This document shows, one piece after another, positions 55,453-63,933 of a stretch of 64,000 bases of DNA. Origin of the DNA: Ga0077527 sp945862135 (GTDB lineage Bacteria > Pseudomonadota > Gammaproteobacteria > Burkholderiales > SG8-41); assembly GCA_964203275.1 (NCBI GenBank), contig CAXNMF010000004.1, positions 248,001-312,000 on the forward strand. Reading direction: 5' to 3'. The position numbers and the translations under genes were made by a program. Position 1 is the stretch's first letter. The number at the start of each line of letters is the position of its first letter. The notes under the pieces were generated by a model. That model worked only from the letters and a program-made list of their open reading frames with translations. It ran no database searches and was not told the origin of the DNA.

Positions 55453-56784
55453 ATGCCATTCCGCACACTTACCATCGACGCGCTGGTCCGCTCGATCGGC
55501 GTCAATAAAAAGGTCCAGCACGCCTTATTTTTGGGTGCTGGGGCATCGATTTCATCTGGTATACCGTCAGCCTCTGCGTGCATATGGGAGTGGAAACGCA
55601 CTATTTTCGTGACGAACAATCCGGGGCTCGAATCGCAATTCAAGGAGCTGTCCCTTCCGTCGGTCAAAAATCGTATTCAGGCTTGGCTTGATGCCCAGCG
55701 GACCTTCCCGAAAGCGGGAGCGCTCAATGAATACGGCTTTTACATTAACGCTTGCTACCCGCGCCAAGATGACCGCAGAGCATTCTTTGCGGCCTACCTC
55801 GCACAAGGGCACCCTTACATTGGTTACCAGCTCCTTGCTTTGTTGGCTCGCGCTGGCACTTTATCCAGCGTTTGGACAACCAATTTCGATGGTCTCCCGG
55901 CACGCTCAGCAGCAGCCGCAAACATCATCACCATTGAAGCGGGTATTGATTCGCAGAGCAGGGTCGACCGCCTCCCTAAACACGGTGAATTGTTGTCCGT
56001 CGCGCTTCACGGTGACTATCGCTACGACGATCTAAAAAACGAACCGCAGGAAATTCAGAACCAGGAACAGCACCTTTTGGACGCCATGACCGCAACGTTC
56101 ACTAAAACACCTGTGATTGTGTGCGGATACAGCGGCAGGGACGCGGCTATCATGGATACGCTGTCCAAAATGCTCGCAATCGACAGTTCTGCACCGTTCT
56201 ATTGGTGCAATTACTCCGATGAACCCCCATCACCGGAAGTGGAAAATCTCCTGTCTACAGCGAACGCGATGGGGCACCGCTCTTCGTACGTCCCTGGAGT
56301 TGTCTTTGACGATCTTATGCGCAGACTCGCTCTCCATTGCCTTGGCGGGGACCACGCCACCAACGCGCAAACGATACTTGCAAAGGCCGAGCAATCCGAA
56401 GCCGATCGAGTAAGTGCATTCGCCTTGCCAAACTTACCACCGACAGGCCTTATCAAAAGCAACGCCTTTCAGCTATCGCCGCCTCATGAGATGTTGCAGT
56501 TTGACCTTAATAAGTGGCCAACCGAGAAAGTTTGGGCACAACTGCAGGAGTTAGGCGACAAACATGGATTCGTCGCCGCTCCATTAAAAAACAAGATTTT
56601 TGCTTTTGCGACGCCCGCAATATTGCGTGAAGCTTTCGGGTCCAATTTGAAGGGTTCGATCGACCGCGTACCGATTGGCAAGGATGACCTTCAATTTGAG
56701 GATACTATAACAATCACGCTTATCCGCAGGGCATTGGTGCGCGGCCGCACGCGCGTGCTGGTTTACCGTATAGCGGGGCATTGA
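55453..56784 (+). CDS. SIR2-APAZ part of a short-Argonaute defence system
   Basis: 443 residues. A SIR2-type NADase domain at about 20-290: LFLGAGASISSGIPSA (28-40), TTNFDGLPA with the catalytic Asn (about 144), LHGDYRYDDL with the catalytic His (about 186), and VIVCGYSGRDAAIMDTL. From about 300 begins an APAZ (N/L1/L2-like) domain. The frame ends in GRTRVLVYRIAGH, but APAZ-like sequence continues without pause in the next frame. One missing base near 56770 therefore probably splits a single protein. Family role: on guide-directed recognition of invading DNA, the SIR2 domain depletes NAD+, causing abortive infection. Confidence 0.85.
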   Translation: MPFRTLTIDALVRSIGVNKKVQHALFLGAGASISSGIPSASACIWEWKRTIFVTNNPGLESQFKELSLPSVKNRIQAWLDAQRTFPKAGALNEYGFYINACYPRQDDRRAFFAAYLAQGHPYIGYQLLALLARAGTLSSVWTTNFDGLPARSAAAANIITIEAGIDSQSRVDRLPKHGELLSVALHGDYRYDDLKNEPQEIQNQEQHLLDAMTATFTKTPVIVCGYSGRDAAIMDTLSKMLAIDSSAPFYWCNYSDEPPSPEVENLLSTANAMGHRSSYVPGVVFDDLMRRLALHCLGGDHATNAQTILAKAEQSEADRVSAFALPNLPPTGLIKSNAFQLSPPHEMLQFDLNKWPTEKVWAQLQELGDKHGFVAAPLKNKIFAFATPAILREAFGSNLKGSIDRVPIGKDDLQFEDTITITLIRRALVRGRTRVLVYRIAGH

Positions 56785-58605
56785 TTTGGTCTACGGCGGC
56801 ACCCTCCAAGGAGCGGCACCAACGCATTCCGTATTTAACCTACGACGCCGTTGTCCTGTATGTCAGGCCGCTCAATGATGCGTTGCAGCTTCTGATGATG
56901 CCGACGCTGCATGTAACCAATCTGGACGGTACTCCCGCCCCATTCGACCACGCTCGCGAAATAAAAACCGCGATCTTAGGCTACCAGCATAACGATAAAT
57001 TCAACGACGCAGTGGAGCGGTGGCGACAACGGTTCTTGCCGAGAGGCGCAGCTGATTTTCAGTATCCCGCCCGCGACGACGGATTTAGTTTTCGGGTGAA
57101 CCGGGCGCCGCTGCTGGGCGCTATCACCGATGAGCGCGACCAAACATTGTCGATAGGCGAAAGGGTTGAGGCGTTTGTCAGTTACAGGGGGCTGCAAATA
57201 CCCGAACCGAAACTATTGTTTGCAAGTGCCCGGCAGCAGCAGATTGCTCAGGATAACCACCCTGTGCGCGGATTGTTTCAAAACCGTCCTTACGATATTG
57301 ACTTGACCACGCGAGGTTTAGCGGGACCTATCCGTATCGGAGTGATTTGCCCAGCTAAAGACCGCGCGGTCCTGAGCAGCTATTTGCAACTCCTCAACCG
57401 TCCCCTCGATCCCATCAAGAGCGAACTGGAGTATTTGCCGCCATTTCCCGGCTTTGCCGAGGCGTTTAAGACCGCGCTTTCACTTGCGGCGCCAGGCGAA
57501 CCAGCTTGGTTCGAATGCCCTGAGCCGAACGCTAATCTTGACGATCAAACTGGCGCGCGCGAACTTGGCCGGCAATTGGCCACCGCAATCGCTCAGATCA
57601 AGGCCGCGCAAGTTGTCCATGTGGTCGTTGTCTATATCCCGGCTCGTTGGAGCCGTTGGCGCCTATTTAACACAGACCATGAGAGCTTCAACCTCCATGA
57701 TTTCGTCAAGGCCTCCGCAATACCACTTGGTATTGCCACGCAGTTTCTCGAAGCCGATACACTGGACAATGAACTGCAGTGCCGCATCCGGTGGTGGTTG
57801 TCGTTAGCCTTTTATGTGAAAAGCATGCGCACGCCGTGGGTGCTTGCTGGTCTCCAACAAGATACTGCCTACGTCGGATTAGCATTCGGTATGGCGCGAC
57901 AGAATCGGGACCAGGGCAATATCGTTCTCGGCTGCAGTCACCTCTACAACGCGCAGGGGGAAGGTCTACAGTTTCGCCTTAGCAAAATCGAAAACCCAAC
58001 TTTTATAGGGCGTAATCGACGCAATCCGTATATGTCCTCTCGACGACGCCCGGCGGCTCGGCGAATCGATACGCCAGCAGTTTTTCGAGGCGCGCATGTG
58101 CTTACCAAAGCGCGTCGTTATTCATAAATTGACACCATTTCTCCAACAGGAACAGCAGGGCCTTCGCGCCGGACTCGAAGACGTTGGCAATGTCGAATTG
58201 ATACAAATATTCAATGACGATGCATTGCGCTATGTCGCATCGATTTATCGCCAAAGCGCACTGGTCCCCGATGGATTTCCTATCCGACGCGGGACGACTT
58301 TGCTTCTAGACAACCAAAGCGCGCTTCTATGGATTCACGGTGTATCTGCCGCGTTGAATCCGAGGCTTAAGTATTATCAGGGTAAGCGCCGGATTCCCGC
58401 ACCCATGGTCATCAGACGTTTTTCCGGTCACGCCGATCTCGCTGACGTAGCGGGCGAAATCCTTGGATTGTCTAAAATGAACTGGAACAGCTTCGATCTA
58501 TATGCCCAGGTACCGGCAACCATTGAATCGTCGCGCCAAGTGGCACGCATTGGTTCGCTGCTAACCCGTTTCGGTGCTTCCTACGACTATCGGCTGTTCA
58601 TGTAA
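56781..58605 (+). CDS. APAZ C-terminus and MID-PIWI short prokaryotic Argonaute (frameshifted)
   Basis: About 607 codons after deleting one extra C near 58037. The first 150 residues (DAVVLYVRPLNDALQLLMMPTLHVTNLDG...GYQHNDKFNDAVERWRQRF) look like the end of APAZ. The rest is MID-PIWI: PIRIGVICPAKD, TPWVLAGLQQDTAYVGLAFG, LDDARRLGESIRQQFFEARM, KRVVIHKLTPFLQQEQQGL, and the C-terminal MNWNSFDLY...YDYRLFM expected of Argonautes. Catalytic Asp positions are replaced (YVGLAFG, IHKLTPF), so PIWI is inactive, as in short pAgos. The TTG at 56781 is a poor start, which supports fusion with the SIR2 part. Confidence 0.85.
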
Positions 58606-58631
58606 GACCGCGCGCCAAATGTTGACTCTGG

Positions 58632-59393
58632 CTATGGCGTAATTTGCTTGGCCTGATCTGCATTAACGGATGTCACGTAACTTAAGATGCCCTTGCGTTT
58701 TTCTTGACTGGCGCCGTCCGCCAACGCCAGCTCGAACTCATCGAGTCTTTCTTGGGATATAGCAAGATTGGCGTGCGTAAGCTCAATATTAAACGCCGTG
58801 ATCTGACCTGCAGGCCCCTGGCTCTTAGCTGCATTGAACGCAAGTCCAGACTTTATCGATGCGTCTACCAATCTTTCACAAATCTCACTTAGATTCTCAG
58901 GATCGTCACCTGACACAATAATATCGTCGACGTAGACGCTCACCTGCAATCCTCGCGCTTTCTCAATACTTTCGAGCACTGCGCCCAATCTGCTTTTAGA
59001 AAGCGCCACCGATGCTAATAGGGGCGACTGTACAAATCCGAAGGGCAACACCCACCGTCCTTTTTCAGTTGGGTGGCGTACAGTGCTTCGGTCTGCCATT
59101 TCACGCGCATTGGCATGACCGAAATATCCTCTCAAGCACCGAGTAACGCGCGTCCGATTAATCCGACCAAAAAAGTCTTCGATATCGAACCGCACGAAAT
59201 ATTTGTATCGCAAATGCCGTCGAAGGGCTGCGACATGACCGCCTCTACGAAGGTGGAAATAGTAGCGCGGTGCTCGCCACACCTTTTGGGTGGCTTTCTT
59301 TATATCCTTACCGAACTTACGATATTCGTCTGTCGGCTCAAATACCCACTTACCGGGCTTACGCTCGTACTTGTGTGCCCATCTTTCTATCAT
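58632..59393 (-). CDS. Stand-alone reverse transcriptase (unclassified, defence-type)
   Basis: 253 residues covering little more than the polymerase core. Motif A VRFDIEDFFGRINRTRV (69-75), motif B LPFGFVQSPLLASVALSKS (about 116-134), motif C VSVYVDDIIVSG (154-157), motif D-like LAFNAAKSQGP. No maturase, endonuclease or X domain, so it is not a group II intron ORF. The family resembles small unknown-group or retron-like RTs linked to phage defence. It is convergent with the Argonaute gene, 26 bp away. Two tiny hydrophobic ORFs lie directly upstream on the same strand, the nearer overlapping its start. Confidence 0.88.
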   Translation of the reverse strand: MIERWAHKYERKPGKWVFEPTDEYRKFGKDIKKATQKVWRAPRYYFHLRRGGHVAALRRHLRYKYFVRFDIEDFFGRINRTRVTRCLRGYFGHANAREMADRSTVRHPTEKGRWVLPFGFVQSPLLASVALSKSRLGAVLESIEKARGLQVSVYVDDIIVSGDDPENLSEICERLVDASIKSGLAFNAAKSQGPAGQITAFNIELTHANLAISQERLDEFELALADGASQEKRKGILSYVTSVNADQAKQITP

Positions 59394-59505
59394 GGAAAGT
59401 TGAATAGTTAGACGCCACGCCCACGAGTGCCGCTACCAAGCGAAGAAATCCGCCCAGAAAATTGAGGCACGCGTAGACTAGGCGGTATTTGCGAAATTTA
59501 TTCAT
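59359..59505 (-). CDS. Tiny hydrophobic protein overlapping the RT start
   Basis: 48 codons. Start MNKFRKYRLVYACLNFLGGFLRLVAALVGVASNYS, with AAGGAG about nine bases upstream. Basic N-terminus and one probable membrane helix (about 9-31). Its 3' end overlaps the RT start by 35 bp in another frame, suggesting translational coupling. Alternatively, a one-base error would fuse it to the RT as an N-terminal extension. Confidence 0.45.
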   Translation of the reverse strand: MNKFRKYRLVYACLNFLGGFLRLVAALVGVASNYSTFHDRKMGTQVRA

Positions 59506-59518
59506 GACGCAATACTCC

Positions 59519-59608
59519 TTATCTCATCCCTGGCTCACCCAGCGCAAAGCGCATAGCGTTCCGAACTAATAGGGACAATATGAATAATATTAATTGCGTA
59601 ATATTCAT
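59519..59608 (-). CDS. Tiny membrane peptide upstream of RT
   Basis: 29 codons: MNITQLILFILSLLVRNAMRFAL..., with GGGA upstream and a single hydrophobic helix. The stop TAA is followed at once by the GGAG of the next tiny ORF. The frame is open to 59725 (68 codons), but the longer version lacks a good start and runs through a strong hairpin. Confidence 0.35.
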   Translation of the reverse strand: MNITQLILFILSLLVRNAMRFALGEPGMR

Positions 59609-59986
59609 ACTATTCCCAGAGTCACAGAGTGACTGAGATAAAGCTATAGGGGGTAAACCCCCTATCGCCAGGGACGGACAGATTAGCACATACTCCCGCG
59701 TCATGGTCTTCCGGGATTTTTCCATTACCGGCTGCCACTTTGCGCGAATGCGAGGCCGACTCAGGACGGTGCTACCATGACCGTCCCGACGAGCGGTTCG
59801 CGGCGCCCCCGTGCCGGGATAAAAACGGAAACGCCGCGACTGGCCTTACGTCCCCGGCTTCCCATGTAGGAGTCGAACCCCTCAGTTCGATAGCCTGATG
59901 TCCAGAGACATCTGGTTGGAGGCGCGCAAAGCCGGAGAGAAAGCAGCCGGAGAACGCCGGTTAAGGCGCCCCCGCCCCCCCCTGGC
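59609..59986 (-). ncRNA. Hairpin-rich non-coding stretch, candidate RT-associated RNA
   Basis: Perfect inverted repeats occur at 59620-59634 (AGTCAC/GTGACT), 59646-59665 (ATAGGGGG/CCCCCTAT, 4-nt loop), 59764-59786 (GGACGGT/ACCGTCC) and 59897-59912 (GATGTC/GACATC, 4-nt loop). No good coding frame spans it. Many defence RTs use a structured RNA encoded next to them, so this is the natural candidate; boundaries are unknown. Confidence 0.35.
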
Positions 59987-60115
59987 TTAGAGTGCCAACG
60001 CTGCGACTGCCAACTTGACGAGCAAGAGACAGAACATCAGGTCAAGTTCGATGAGAACGTTACCTTCGTTGCGCGAACTCTTACACCAGCTGGCTTCAAG
60101 TCGAAGTTTTCCCAT
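59987..60115 (-). CDS. Small ORF with C-terminal membrane helix
   Basis: 42 codons, MGKLRLEASWCKSSRNEG...LIELDLMFCLLLVKLAVAALAL, with AAGGAG seven bases upstream of the ATG. A polar N-terminal half and a hydrophobic C-terminal helix. Same direction as the RT and the other two tiny ORFs; no homolog recognised. Confidence 0.35.
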   Translation of the reverse strand: MGKLRLEASWCKSSRNEGNVLIELDLMFCLLLVKLAVAALAL

Positions 60116-60156
60116 ATAGGGCTCCTTCTTCTTTATCCCCTAACCCTTGAAAGGGC

Positions 60157-60274
60157 GAGCCAGTCCAGTACGAAACTAGGTACTGATTTGGCACTGTTTT
60201 TCCCTTGATTGACTCAGGGGCGTATTATTCCAGGGCAATGTATCCGTAGGCTCCCGTGTTACTTAAACGGGGGC
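60157..60274 (+). repeat. 118-bp structured direct repeat, copy 1
   Basis: Same length as the copy at 63739-63856, no gaps, 8 mismatches (93% identity by hand alignment). Contains a nested hairpin (GCCA..CAGTAC / GTACTG..TGGC) and a second hairpin near the end (GCTCCCGT / ACGGGGGC). A TATTAT hexamer lies at 60223-60228. It sits about 140 bp upstream of the secreted exoprotein gene. Confidence 0.85.
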
Positions 60275-60412
60275 TCATTAGCTAATTTGGAAGCCATCAA
60301 GTCTACTTAGTCAATAAATGAAGAAGCAGGACGTTAACTGCTGGCCACCACATGGAGTCGGCGTGCCGGTTAAGCAATCAGACCAGACATACCAGGGTTT
60401 TCCGGGGCAGTG

Positions 60413-63400
60413 ATGGGCATCAAAAAAACACGATCTTTCAAATCCGGCGCGCACGCGTGTTACTCGGGGCTGCACATCAAGACCGCGGCCCTTACCGTAG
60501 CAGCCTGCTTTAGTTCGGGCGTTGTGCTGGCCAATCCGAACGGTGCGACGGTCGTACACGGTTCAGCGCAGATCACCACCCCGGCAACGGGCGTGCTCAA
60601 CGTAAAGACCTTCACGCCCCAGACCATCATCAACTGGAATAGCTTCTCCATCGGTCTGAATGAACTCACGCGCTTCCAGCAGCCGAGCGCGACCTCTGCG
60701 ATACTTAATCGTGTCACCGGCGGCAACCCCTCTGCAATACTCGGCGCCCTGCAATCGAACGGGCATGTCTACCTGATCAACCCCAGCGGGATACTCTTCG
60801 GTGCTGGATCGGTAATTGATGTCGCCGGTCTCGTGGCCACATCTCTCAATCTTTCCAATGCGGATTTTTTGGCTAATCAACTGAAGTTCGGTGAAGTGCA
60901 TGGGGCGGGTTCGATAATCAACCAAGGTAATATCACAACGGGTACAAGTGGAAATGTGTATTTGGTGGGGCCCGCGGTGACCAACAGCGGACTCATCACC
61001 AGTCCGAAAGGTGATGTGATTCTGGCTGCTGGTAATAGCGTAGAACTAGTGAATTCTGGCACGCCGAATTTACGAGTGGAGATTACGGCACCCGATAACC
61101 AGGCAGTCAATCTCGGGCGGATCGTAGTCGACGCCGGGAGATTGGGCATCTATGCGGGACTGATCAATCACTCCGGCACCCTTAGTGCAGATAGCGCGGT
61201 GATAACGGAAAATGGAAGCATTCTCCTTAAGGCAACGACGAACATCGCGCTGGAAGGGGGCAGTGTCATTTCGGCAAGCGGGGGGACGACAAGCGCCGTA
61301 GCACTGGCAGCCGAGAGCGGTAGTGTGATTGCGCACAGCGCGAATGTGAACACAGGTTCGGGAGGCTTGAGTGTTGTATCCGGATCTGATATCTCCCTCG
61401 CAGATTCAAGTTTTATCTCCACTGGCGCTGTGACGGCCAGCGGTCGCGATTTAACGCTCACCAGCACCACTGCACAGACGGAGCTTCGCGGAAACGGTGT
61501 GAATGTTTCAATGAGTCGGGACATTACACTCCGGGCCGCCGGATTTCCGAGCGCATTCATTCGTGCCGACTCGGGGACATTTAATCTAAGTGCCGGCCGC
61601 GATATCCTGCTTGATTCCATCGCTGGCAGAACGGCCCTGCATTCGCAATCAGGGCTGCAGACCATTGATGCGGGTCATGGCATCGTCATGCGGTCGGGTA
61701 GCTCAGGATTATTCAATGATTCATACATTTATAGTGGCGCGGGACAGGTGATCACGGCGGGATCCGGCGGATTAGAAATAAGTGGCGGCATTGGGCAAGG
61801 CCAAGCCCACATCGAACAGAACAGCAACTCGCACGACCAGTTCATCACCCTAAACTCTGGCGGCGGATTGCGAGTGCTGGGCGGCGCAGGATTCGGCACT
61901 TCTGCAACAATTACCAACGCCGGTCGGAGACAACGCATCGTGGTCGAAGGTGGCGCAGTCGAGGTCCACGGCGGAAGCAACGAGTTCGCTTCCGCGAACA
62001 TTGATAATTCTGGAATTTTCGACGGCAGTCAGGAGATTATTTTCACTGCCCCAGGTGGTTCTTTATCCGTGATTGGTGGAACTGGTGCAAGATCCAGTAC
62101 GGCACGCATTTCGACTAATGGTGGTGTTCAGTCCATTGGTGGACTAAATGGGGAGCCTGAGGCGCCTGTAGTATTGGTTCAAGGTGGTGCGAGTGGTGGC
62201 ATTACCGGAAGCGGTAATTCCGCGCTCATCACTCGTGGAAGCGGCACTATAAACATTTCCGCCAAAGAACTCACCCTTGTCGGGGGCGGTGGCGTTGAAG
62301 CAAGCGCTTTGATCTCGGCGCCTTCAATCTCCATTGACGTGGCTGGGCAAACTGCCTTGCGCGGTGGGACAGGTTCAGGCGCGGTAGCTGGGATCGGCAC
62401 CAGTACTGCTGCATCTAATGTGACTTTACAAACTCGCGGCAACCTGACGCTCACCGGTGGTTCCGGACTCGGAAGCCGCGCCATGATTGGCTCACGTGGT
62501 CGGTTCGATGCAAATATGGTGTTATACAGCGGCGGCTCGATTCAACTGCAAGGTGGCGTCGGCTTGGATGCCGACGCGGTCATCGGCGCCGACATCGAAA
62601 AGCAGTTCGTACTTGTGACTAGCGGTCTGGGTGGGTCAGGAGGGACGCTTCCGCCTCCGCCTAATACGAATCTGACGATTTCTGGTGTCGGTATCTCAAT
62701 GGACAGCGGAGTTCGTGCACTCGCACGTATCGGCAGCAACGCTGGCGGAGGCATGATCTCCCTTGCAAGCTCGAATGGCATGACTCTGGGCTCCGGGATC
62801 GTAAGTAGTATTCATGATGTAAGTCTTTGGCTCACCGGCGGCAGTTTGTCGCAATCGACGGGCGGCAACATTAAGACTTCGCTACTTAATGTGATGGTTT
62901 CCGGCGGCGGTGACGTGAAGTTGACCGGCCAACAAAATCAGGAAATCCGCGCCCTCAACGTGATAACTGACGGCGGCAATCTCGACGTGAATTCAATGAG
63001 CCTGAATTCCGCATCAATCAAAGTAGGAAACGGTAATGTCGGTATCACGACCCTGCTTGGTGTAAATTTTGGCTCCCTACAGGCAGATAGTCTTCTTGTC
63101 ACAACAACAGGAAATATCCAGCAGACGGGACCAATTACAGTTCGGAAAGCTACTTTTTCTTCCCACGAAATACGGGACATTTCGCTTGCGCATCCATCAA
63201 ACGATTTTGGATTAGTGAGCATAACGAACGCACGGAATGTTAGGTTGCATGACAAAAATGACATTGTCCTAGATAGCATCACGCTTACAGGTACATTAAA
63301 TATTACCGCTGGCGGAATAATCTTCCAAAAGAATGATTTAGCAACGATACTCCCGCGAACCAAAACAATATTTCTCGACGACATTGCATTGAATTCACTC

Positions 63401-63529
63401 CGAGCCATAGACACTTATTTCAGTCAGATGGGACGTGGCGTCGACGCACTAAATTTTTTGAATATGAACGGATCCTCGCTAATGTCGTTTCGCCCAAACA
63501 CTCTTGATATCGAACTAAGGCGCCGCTAA
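60413..63529 (+). CDS. Two-partner secretion exoprotein (filamentous hemagglutinin N-terminal domain)
   Basis: 1038 residues. Long basic signal peptide (MGIKKTRSFKSGAHACYSGLHIKTAALTVAACFSSGVVLA), then the TPS domain: NPNGATVVHGSAQITT, INWNSFSIGLNELTRFQQPS, AILNRVTGGNPSAILGALQSNGHVYLINPSGILFGAGSVIDVAGLVATSLNLS. The remainder is Gly/Ser-rich repetitive beta-helix sequence (many GG-x-G turns). It is secreted by a TpsB partner, not in the window, and is probably an adhesin or large surface protein. No C-terminal toxin domain is seen. ATG 60413 is preferred over the overlapping GTG 60410. Confidence 0.9.
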   Translation: MGIKKTRSFKSGAHACYSGLHIKTAALTVAACFSSGVVLANPNGATVVHGSAQITTPATGVLNVKTFTPQTIINWNSFSIGLNELTRFQQPSATSAILNRVTGGNPSAILGALQSNGHVYLINPSGILFGAGSVIDVAGLVATSLNLSNADFLANQLKFGEVHGAGSIINQGNITTGTSGNVYLVGPAVTNSGLITSPKGDVILAAGNSVELVNSGTPNLRVEITAPDNQAVNLGRIVVDAGRLGIYAGLINHSGTLSADSAVITENGSILLKATTNIALEGGSVISASGGTTSAVALAAESGSVIAHSANVNTGSGGLSVVSGSDISLADSSFISTGAVTASGRDLTLTSTTAQTELRGNGVNVSMSRDITLRAAGFPSAFIRADSGTFNLSAGRDILLDSIAGRTALHSQSGLQTIDAGHGIVMRSGSSGLFNDSYIYSGAGQVITAGSGGLEISGGIGQGQAHIEQNSNSHDQFITLNSGGGLRVLGGAGFGTSATITNAGRRQRIVVEGGAVEVHGGSNEFASANIDNSGIFDGSQEIIFTAPGGSLSVIGGTGARSSTARISTNGGVQSIGGLNGEPEAPVVLVQGGASGGITGSGNSALITRGSGTINISAKELTLVGGGGVEASALISAPSISIDVAGQTALRGGTGSGAVAGIGTSTAASNVTLQTRGNLTLTGGSGLGSRAMIGSRGRFDANMVLYSGGSIQLQGGVGLDADAVIGADIEKQFVLVTSGLGGSGGTLPPPPNTNLTISGVGISMDSGVRALARIGSNAGGGMISLASSNGMTLGSGIVSSIHDVSLWLTGGSLSQSTGGNIKTSLLNVMVSGGGDVKLTGQQNQEIRALNVITDGGNLDVNSMSLNSASIKVGNGNVGITTLLGVNFGSLQADSLLVTTTGNIQQTGPITVRKATFSSHEIRDISLAHPSNDFGLVSITNARNVRLHDKNDIVLDSITLTGTLNITAGGIIFQKNDLATILPRTKTIFLDDIALNSLRAIDTYFSQMGRGVDALNFLNMNGSSLMSFRPNTLDIELRRR

Positions 63530-63738
63530 AGAGGAAGTGCAGCTGAAATGAACGCAATGCATGGTTTGTGATGGGGCATACAGCACAGACAGCGCACTTT
63601 TCGCAATATTTGAATTGAGATTATTCCCCGTAATCAATATTTCAAGCGCTGAGCCGTCAAATCTGCGCGGGTTATCGGGGCACGTTAATCCAGCGCAAGA
63701 CTCAGCAACCAAAAGTGCTCAACTTTGCCCAGGTCGGG
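63530..63738. other. Spacer after the exoprotein gene
   Basis: About 210 bp separating the exoprotein stop from the second repeat copy. No gene or clear terminator seen. Confidence 0.4.
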
Positions 63739-63856
63739 GAGCCAGTCCAGTACGAAACTGGGTACTGATTCGGCACTGTTTTCCCCTTGATTGACTCAGA
63801 GGCGTAATATTCCGGGGCAATGTATCCGTTGGCTCCCGTGTTACTCAAACGGGGGC
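63739..63856 (+). repeat. 118-bp structured direct repeat, copy 2
   Basis: Second copy of the element at 60157-60274. Substitutions mostly fall in loops or keep the features: the -10-like hexamer is TAATAT instead of TATTAT, the inner CAGTAC/GTACTG stem and the terminal GCTCCCGT/ACGGGGGC stem are unchanged, and one outer pair is lost. It lies 77 bp upstream of the next ATG. Confidence 0.85.
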
Positions 63857-63933
63857 AAACCGAAAAAATTTGATGTGCCGCTTTTTCTGGAAATTTAGTA
63901 CTGTATGCAGGCTTACAACTCGGACCTAAGCAC

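Noticed and set aside
58632..59393. Group II intron maturase or diversity-generating RT
   Set aside because: No maturase X or HNH domain, no intron ends, no template/variable repeat pair seen.
59860..59915. Third tRNA or tmRNA fragment (TTCGAC-type T-loop on the minus strand)
   Set aside because: The T-stem does not pair and no acceptor or CCA end follows.
59359..60115. Filamentous phage (inovirus) remnant suggested by consecutive tiny membrane ORFs
   Set aside because: No Zot-like ATPase, replication initiator or coat-protein set is present.
60157..60274. GEMM (c-di-GMP) riboswitch or sigma-54 promoter in the 118-bp repeat
   Set aside because: No GEMM core motifs. The TGGCAC resemblance lacks the -12 GC element and is not conserved in the second copy.
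63561..63794. 77-codon frame after the exoprotein gene
   Set aside because: Runs into the repeat element and has neither start signal nor similarity; treated as non-coding.
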